Shown: positions 58,726 to 64,000 of the stretch, one piece after another | Numbering within the stretch: the first letter of the stretch is position 1 | Layout of the letters: the number at the start of each line of letters is the position of its first letter | Source: Dasypus novemcinctus | Taxonomy: Eukaryota; Chordata; Mammalia; Cingulata; Dasypodidae | DNA length: 64,000 bases | Direction: 5' to 3' | NCBI RefSeq assembly: GCF_030445035.2 | Contig: NW_026688628.1 | Coordinates: 3,472,001 to 3,536,000, forward strand | The notes under the pieces: generated by a model | Database searches by the model: none | The model's input: the letters and a program-made list of their open reading frames with translations, nothing else | Told to the model about the DNA's origin: nothing | Made by a program: the position numbers and the translations under genes

Positions 58726-59342
58726 TGTTGGAAAAAATGGTGTTCACTGGGACATGGAGACTGACCACAGGCAGAAAAAGAATTTATTGAGAAGCTCTCC
58801 CAAGGGATGGGTCTGAAGAACAGACTTCAGTCCCCCCACCAGCATGGTGGGGGCTGAAGAGAGACTTCAGCCCACTCCTGGATGGGGGGCCTTGAATTTA
58901 TACAGAACTTTCCTAGGTGGGGAAATGAGAGTTAGTGGGAGGGGGTTGAGGGTCTGAATGAAGTGCAGGGACCAATAGGGAGCTTTAGAGGTGAAAATTT
59001 TCCTGATAATGATTAGGGAGTTCTGGGTCTCTTGGAATGCTGCAGGAGCACATGTTTCTTTTGATCTATAGGATTTTAAAGGGTTTCTTTATTTCCCTCT
59101 GATATGTAAATAGTGAAGGTTTCCATCTCCCTCTGATATGAAGATAGAGTAGTAAAGATCTCCATCTCCCTCTGACAGGCAGATGGTGACGGTCTCTATC
59201 TCCCTCTACTCCTGACTCTATAAGGTTCCTTTGTTTAACCTGTGGGGAAGTGCCCTCAGACATGGGGGAGGGGGTTGCCTTTTTCCCAATGCATGTTAGG
59301 GGAAACTGAGCTACAGCTTGTTAATATTGCAAACCTCTAACA
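58726..59342 (-). mobile_element. Solo LTR with internal 36-bp repeats (minus)
   Basis: On the minus strand it starts TGTTAGAGG and ends with CA. TATAAA lies at 58902-58897 and AATAAA at 58788-58783. The flanks ATGTG (58721-58725) and ATGGG (59343-59347) fit a 5-bp target duplication with one change. The surrounding LINE-1 sequence reads continuously across it. About 3.5 units of 36 bp lie at 59091-59215. Confidence 0.75.
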
Positions 59343-59850
59343 ATGGGGTTTCCAAATATTTTTTCCCATTGTGTAAGTTGTTGTCATTTCATTTCCATGA
59401 TAAAATCTTTGAGGGCTAAAAATTTAAACTTTATGAGGCCCCATTTATCTATTTTTTCCTTTTTTGCTTGTGCCTTATGTGTAAAGTCTAAGAAACCATT
59501 GCTTAACACAAGGTCTTGAAGATGCTTCTCTACCTTTCCTTTCAGGAGTTTGATATGTCTGAGTATTACATTTAGGTCTTTCATCTATTTTGAGTTGATT
59601 TTTGTATGAGGTGTGAGGTAGCAGTCATCCTTTTTATTTATTTATTTATTTTTGCAAATGGAGATCCAATTTTTCCAACATCTGTTCAAGAAAGTGCTCT
59701 TTCATAATTGAGTAATTGAGTGTTCTTTGCCCCCTTGTCATATAGGTTGGCCATGAATGGGAGGGTTTGTTTCTGACGTCTTAATTTTAGTCTGTTGATC
59801 TCTATGCCTGTCTTTGGGAATACCATGCTCTTTTCTTTGGTTTTTTTTTT

Positions 59851-60490
59851 AAACACATCAATTTTATTGACACATATTAATAAAGCATATAATTCACTCA
59901 AAGTGTATAATCAGTGGTATTTGGTATAAGTGCATAGTTATTCATTCATCACCTCAATCATCATTAGAACATTTTCATTATTTCAATGATAGTAATAACA
60001 AAAAAAAAACTGACAGAGAAGGAAGAAAATTCTTCACCTCTCAATCTCTCTATGCATCCTCTCCTGTACATAGCTGCTGTTTCTGGCTATTATTCCATAA
60101 TTCTTTATTAAGGAGTTTTACTGAGATATATTTGTATATCATATGATCTATCCAAAGTGTATAATCAATAACTTTTAGTATAATCAGAATGTTGTGTATT
60201 CATCACCACAAAAATCTTTAGAAGTGTTTCATTACTCCAAAAAGAAAAACTTCCATTTTTAAAAGAAGCTTGTTGGTGTAGATTGGGAATTTGTTGATTC
60301 TATAAATTGCTCTGGGTATGACTGACATCTTAACAATATTTTGTCCTCTACTATATGAACATAGAATGTATCTATTTATTTAGGTCTTCTTTGATTTCTT
60401 TTTAGCAATGTTTTGTATTTTTCTGTGTACAAGTCCTTTATTCCTTGGTTAGATTTATTCTTAGATATTTCTTCAGTGAGTAAAAGTTTT
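59851..60490 (-). repeat. LINE-1 3' ends and ORF2 piece (minus)
   Basis: Bases 59851-60250 hold two related 3'-end pieces ('aatcagtggtatttggtata' and 'aatcaataacttttagtata'). Bases 60251-60490 are reverse-strand ORF2. Confidence 0.6.
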
Positions 60491-61205
60491 CCTGTTTGTG
60501 TCTGTCCTGAGGAGGGGGCTTTGCCATGTGTTCTCTGAGAAGATTGTTCTTAGGGAGCACAAACATTTCACTTTCTGCACTGTTCCCCTGGGGTTTATTC
60601 TTAACTTTCTCATGGAATGTTCAAGCAAGACTTAAGCAACTTTCCAATCAAGGCATGCTGTAGTTTCTTTTCTGACTGAGGGTTGTTTTCATGTAAAATT
60701 CTGATAGGTTCAGAGAGAGTGGGAAAGCATATACAATTGGGACACAAAAATACAAAAGGATGGGATTTTCCAGTTGGTTAATTTGGGGACAGGCTGGTGC
60801 CAGATGAGCCATATTGAAGCCCAAGGAGAAAAGGACCATGGGTGGCCCTGTTTACATGTTTTCATCAATTTTTAATGTGCAATAATTCCTCCAACATTAA
60901 TGTAGTGAAAAGTGTTTAAAATTGAGAAATATGTGAACTGAAAATAAAACAATATTTTAAGTATGAAATTTTATATGTAACCAATCCAGGATTTATTTTA
61001 ATATTTATTTCTTGAATTTAGGAAAATGGAAATTTCAAAAGTATTTTCTAATTTTACTATATGTTTATCTCATTTTCAATTGGTATAATTGCAGCATTTA
61101 ACAATTTCTCATGAACCAGTAATGGTGTTAAATAAGTTTGTTTTTGTTTTTGTTTTTTTTTACTTCTAGCACATATTTATGTATTAATAAGTTTTCATTT
61201 ATGTT
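60491..61205. other. Unrecognised, perhaps an old LTR, then AT-rich
   Basis: Bases 60500-60850 are more balanced in composition, interrupt LINE-1 sequence and could be an old LTR, but no ends can be defined. Bases 60851-61205 are AT-rich with nothing recognised. Confidence 0.35.
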
Positions 61206-61675
61206 ACCTTCTGTGATGGTTAGGCTATTGTGTCAACTCAGCCAGGTGTTTGTGCCCAGTTGCTTGGTCAAGCAAACACTGGGCTGACTGTAGTAAAAGG
61301 GCATTTATGGACTTTAGTCACCATTGCCTTTACTGCAGTGGTGAATCATAGATAGCTGGTCATAATTACATCAATCAGGGAGATTGTCATCATCAGTGAG
61401 TGATGCTTAACCCAATCAGTTGAGTGTCTTAAAGGGAAAGTAATTCCAGCATTGAGAGAGAGTTTCCCAGCTCATCTTTGGACAGCCAATGTCTCCCAGA
61501 ACTCGTCAAGAACCTTCACTGGACTTTCATTGCAGCCCCTGGTTGTAGTCTGTCTGTGGAACCTGGACTTGTGCCTCCCCATGGCTGCACAAAAGACTCA
61601 TAAAATCACATACTATTGACAGATATCTCTTGCTGATTCTGTTTCCCTAAAGAACCCTGACTAATACACCTTCCT
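61206..61675. repeat. Old interspersed repeat ending in GACTAATACAC
   Basis: It starts 'ctgtgatggttaggctattgtgtcaactca' and ends 'aagaaccctgactaatacac', a pairing I know from widely dispersed old mammalian repeats. I cannot name the family. Confidence 0.5.
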
Positions 61676-62285
61676 AAAATGTCTTCCCCAGCTTCTCCTT
61701 CTTTCATATATTTCAGCAATGGTTTGTCATTTTCAAGTTACAAATCTTCCACCTCTTTGGTTAAAATTTCTTCCTAAGTATTTTGTTCTTTTGATGCAGT
61801 TGTTAAATTAATGGCTTTTTAAATTTCCTTTTCATATTATTTGTTGCTGTGGTATAGAAATACAAGAAACTTTTTTGAAACTTCGCTGAAAATACTTATT
61901 AGTTGTAAAAGTATTTTTGTGAATTCTAGAGGATTTTTTAAATGTTTAAATCATGTCATCTGCAAGTAGCAGTAGTTTTACTTCTTCCTTTCCTGTTTGG
62001 ATGCCTATTCTATTTTTCTTGCCTAATTGCTGTGGCTGTTATATCTAGGACAATGATCAATAGTCATGATGAAATATCATCTTTGGTTTGTTTCTTATTC
62101 CATTGGGAAACCTTTTAGTCTTTCCCAATGACTAGAAAGCTAAATATATTCCTGATTTTGTTTGCTTCTTTGTTTGTTTTTAAGCACAAATGCTTATTGG
62201 ATTTTGTCAAATAGTTTTTCTGTGGCAATAGACATGATCAAATTTTTTGTTTCATTTTCTTTGAATTAATGGTATATGTTATTTT
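61676..62285 (-). repeat. LINE-1 ORF2 fragment (minus)
   Basis: 'atgtcatctgcaagtagcag' marks the RT FADD region read in reverse. It is similar to 51180-51700. Confidence 0.68.
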
Positions 62286-63265
62286 GTATTTTAATAGACT
62301 TTAAATTATTTTATGAGAAGTTTTTTACAGATAAATCGTGCATAAAGTACAGAATCCCCATGTACCTCTCACAGACACACAGATTTTCCTATACTTAACA
62401 CTTTGCATTAATGTGGTAATTTTGTTAAAACTGAAACCCTGTTACAAGATTTATGCATTTAATTGTAATTCATAGTTCATGTTAGGATTCACTGTTTTTG
62501 TTGTAGAATTCTATGATATTTTAATCCTTTTCTCCTGGTAGCATATATACAACCTAACATGTTCCATTTTAACCACTTTCCAAAATAAAATTCAATGCTG
62601 TTATTTACACTCACAATATTGTCACATCTGCCACCCCAATTTTCCCATCACCCCAAACAGAAAATCTATACCAATTTAGAATGACCCCATTCCCTATACC
62701 CACCATGACACAGGTAACCTGGATTTTAATTTCCTACAATAAAATTCATTTTTCAGAGCACTTTTAGGTCTCTAGGGAAAGTATGCAGAAAGTATAGTTA
62801 TTTCCTATATCCCCCTCTTCATTCTCTGCCCACAGTTGTCTTTTTTATTCACATCTTGCAGTAGTGTGGTACATTTTTTACAGTTGATGAATCAATGTTG
62901 ATCCATTTATGTCAAAGAAAGTCCATAGGTTATGTTAGAGTTTACTCTGGGATTGTGTAGTTCTATGGGTTTTGACAAATGTGTAAGGTCATGTGTTCAT
63001 TATAGCACCATATGAAACAGTTCAGTGACTTAAAAATGCCAATGCTCCACCAACTCACCCTTCCCTCCCTCCCCCAGAAACCCTGGCTACCTTGAACTTT
63101 TTATTGATTCTATAGTATTGCCTTTTCCAGAATATCATATAGTTGGAATTAGATGGTATGTAGGCTTTTCTAGATTATCTTCTTTCACATAGTCATATGC
63201 ATTCAAGATTTCTCTATGCTTTTTCTTGGCTTGATAGCTATTTTGCTTTTGTTGTTGTTGTTTTT
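62286..63265 (-). repeat. Two LINE-1 3' ends (minus)
   Basis: One runs from about 62290 to 62750 and a second from about 62755 to 63260. Each has the T-rich start and the 'agttgatgaatcaatgttga'-type lines of this group. Confidence 0.62.
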
Positions 63266-64000
63266 AAAGATCTATTTAATCACCCCATTGTTCACACTCA
63301 CTGTCTGCCTTCTCTGTCCATTTGCTGTGTGTTCTTCTGTGTCTGCTTATCTTCTTTTTAGGCAGCACTGGGAACTGATCCTGGGACCTTCCTGAGTGGG
63401 AGAGAGGCGATCATTCTCTTGCATACCTCAGCTCCCTGGTCTACTGTGTCTCTTGTCTCTCCTGTGTCTCTTTTTATTGTGCCATCTTACTATGCCAGCA
63501 CTCTGTGTGGGCCAGCACTCCACACAGGCTAGCACTAACACATGGGCCAACACTCCATGTCAGCCAGCACTCTGTGCAGACCAGCACTCCATGTGGGCCA
63601 GCACTCCATGTGGAACAGTACTGTGTGGACCAGCACTCTGTGTGGGCTAGCACTACTGCACAGGCCATCACTCTATGTGGGCCAGCACTCCATGTGGGTC
63701 AGCACTCCACGTGGGCTAACACTACTGCATGGACCAGCACTCCATGTGGGCCAGCACTCCACATGGGCTAGCACTACTGCATGGGTCAGCACTCCATGTG
63801 AGCCAGCACTACTGCATGGGCCAGCACTACTGTACAGGCCAGGACTCCACGCAGGCCAGCACTCCACATGGGCCAGGCTGCCATGTGGGCCAGTACTCTG
63901 TGTGGGCCAGATTTCCACTCAGGCCAGCATCCCTTCACCAGGAGTCTCTGAGATCAAACCCTGGGCCTCCTATATGGTAGATGGGAGCCCAATCGCTTGA
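63266..64000 (-). repeat. DAS-related SINE expanded by a minisatellite, runs off the window
   Basis: The left end has the SINE tail ('ctgtccatttgctgtgtgtt'). The right end is the inverted head ('ggtagatgggagcccaatcg'). Between them, 63492-63940 is a tandem array. Known SINE bodies have no such length here, so the interior has expanded. Confidence 0.75.
63492..63940 (+). repeat. 17-18-bp minisatellite, about 25 units
   Basis: Units of the form CCAGCACTCCATGTGGG with variants (CTAGCACTACTGCATGGG is a common second type). I count 25-26 by eye. Because 18 is a multiple of three, open frames result on both strands. They are not genes. Confidence 0.9.

Larger units (their letters stand above)
57771..59850 (-). 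repeat. LINE-1 ORF2 end (minus), host of two solo LTRs
   Basis: Reverse-strand ORF2 C-terminus at 57771-57900, 58336-58725 and 59343-59850. These parts become continuous when the two LTRs between them are set aside. Confidence 0.72.

Noticed and set aside
63542-64000. 152-codon plus-strand frame, and frames on the other strand
   Set aside because: It is produced by an 18-bp tandem array plus a SINE head. The peptide is a simple repeat with no start context.

Overview
The window looks like nuclear DNA of an armadillo (Xenarthra, probably Dasypus). It is packed with tRNA-Ala-like SINEs of the type I know as DAS-SINEs, with LINE-1 copies that have very long 3' UTRs, and with traces of the old mammalian repeats MIR and L2. 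I found no intact cellular protein-coding gene. Almost every long reading frame falls inside a repeat.

Layout. 1-9190: truncated plus-strand LINE-1 copies, MIR, L2 and about seven SINEs. 10722-18751: the centrepiece, an 8.03-kb endogenous retrovirus with two LTRs (about 4% apart), a perfect 6-bp target duplication (CACCAC), a tRNA-Lys-type primer site, gag, pro, pol and env, and a polypurine tract. 19600-37850: a pile of plus-strand LINE-1 copies with two roughly 1.4-kb 5'-UTR modules in tandem and six SINE insertions. 37880-38760: a CpG island with three GC boxes but no recognisable gene. 38760-45130: mostly old or unrecognised sequence plus LINE-1 pieces. 45150-49657: two neighbouring LINE-1 insertions of one long-3'-UTR family, one carrying a twin-priming inversion and one with a perfect 10-bp target duplication. 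49668-63260: mainly minus-strand LINE-1 fragments interrupted by SINEs, two solo LTRs and a GC-rich low-copy segment (52640-54590). 63266-64000: a SINE whose interior has become a 17-18-bp minisatellite.

The provirus combines a betaretrovirus-like core with a gammaretrovirus-like (type-D) envelope. The core shows Lys primer binding, 6-bp target duplications, and gag, pro and pol in successive -1 frames with an in-phase TTTAAAC slip site. The envelope shows CWLC in SU and CX6CC in TM. Gag, pro and pol carry several frameshifts and stops. Env stays in one frame with two stops. No dUTPase or G-patch segment is visible around the protease. I recall a published chimeric armadillo endogenous betaretrovirus of this general kind, so the class may be known. 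The points about this copy are read from the sequence.
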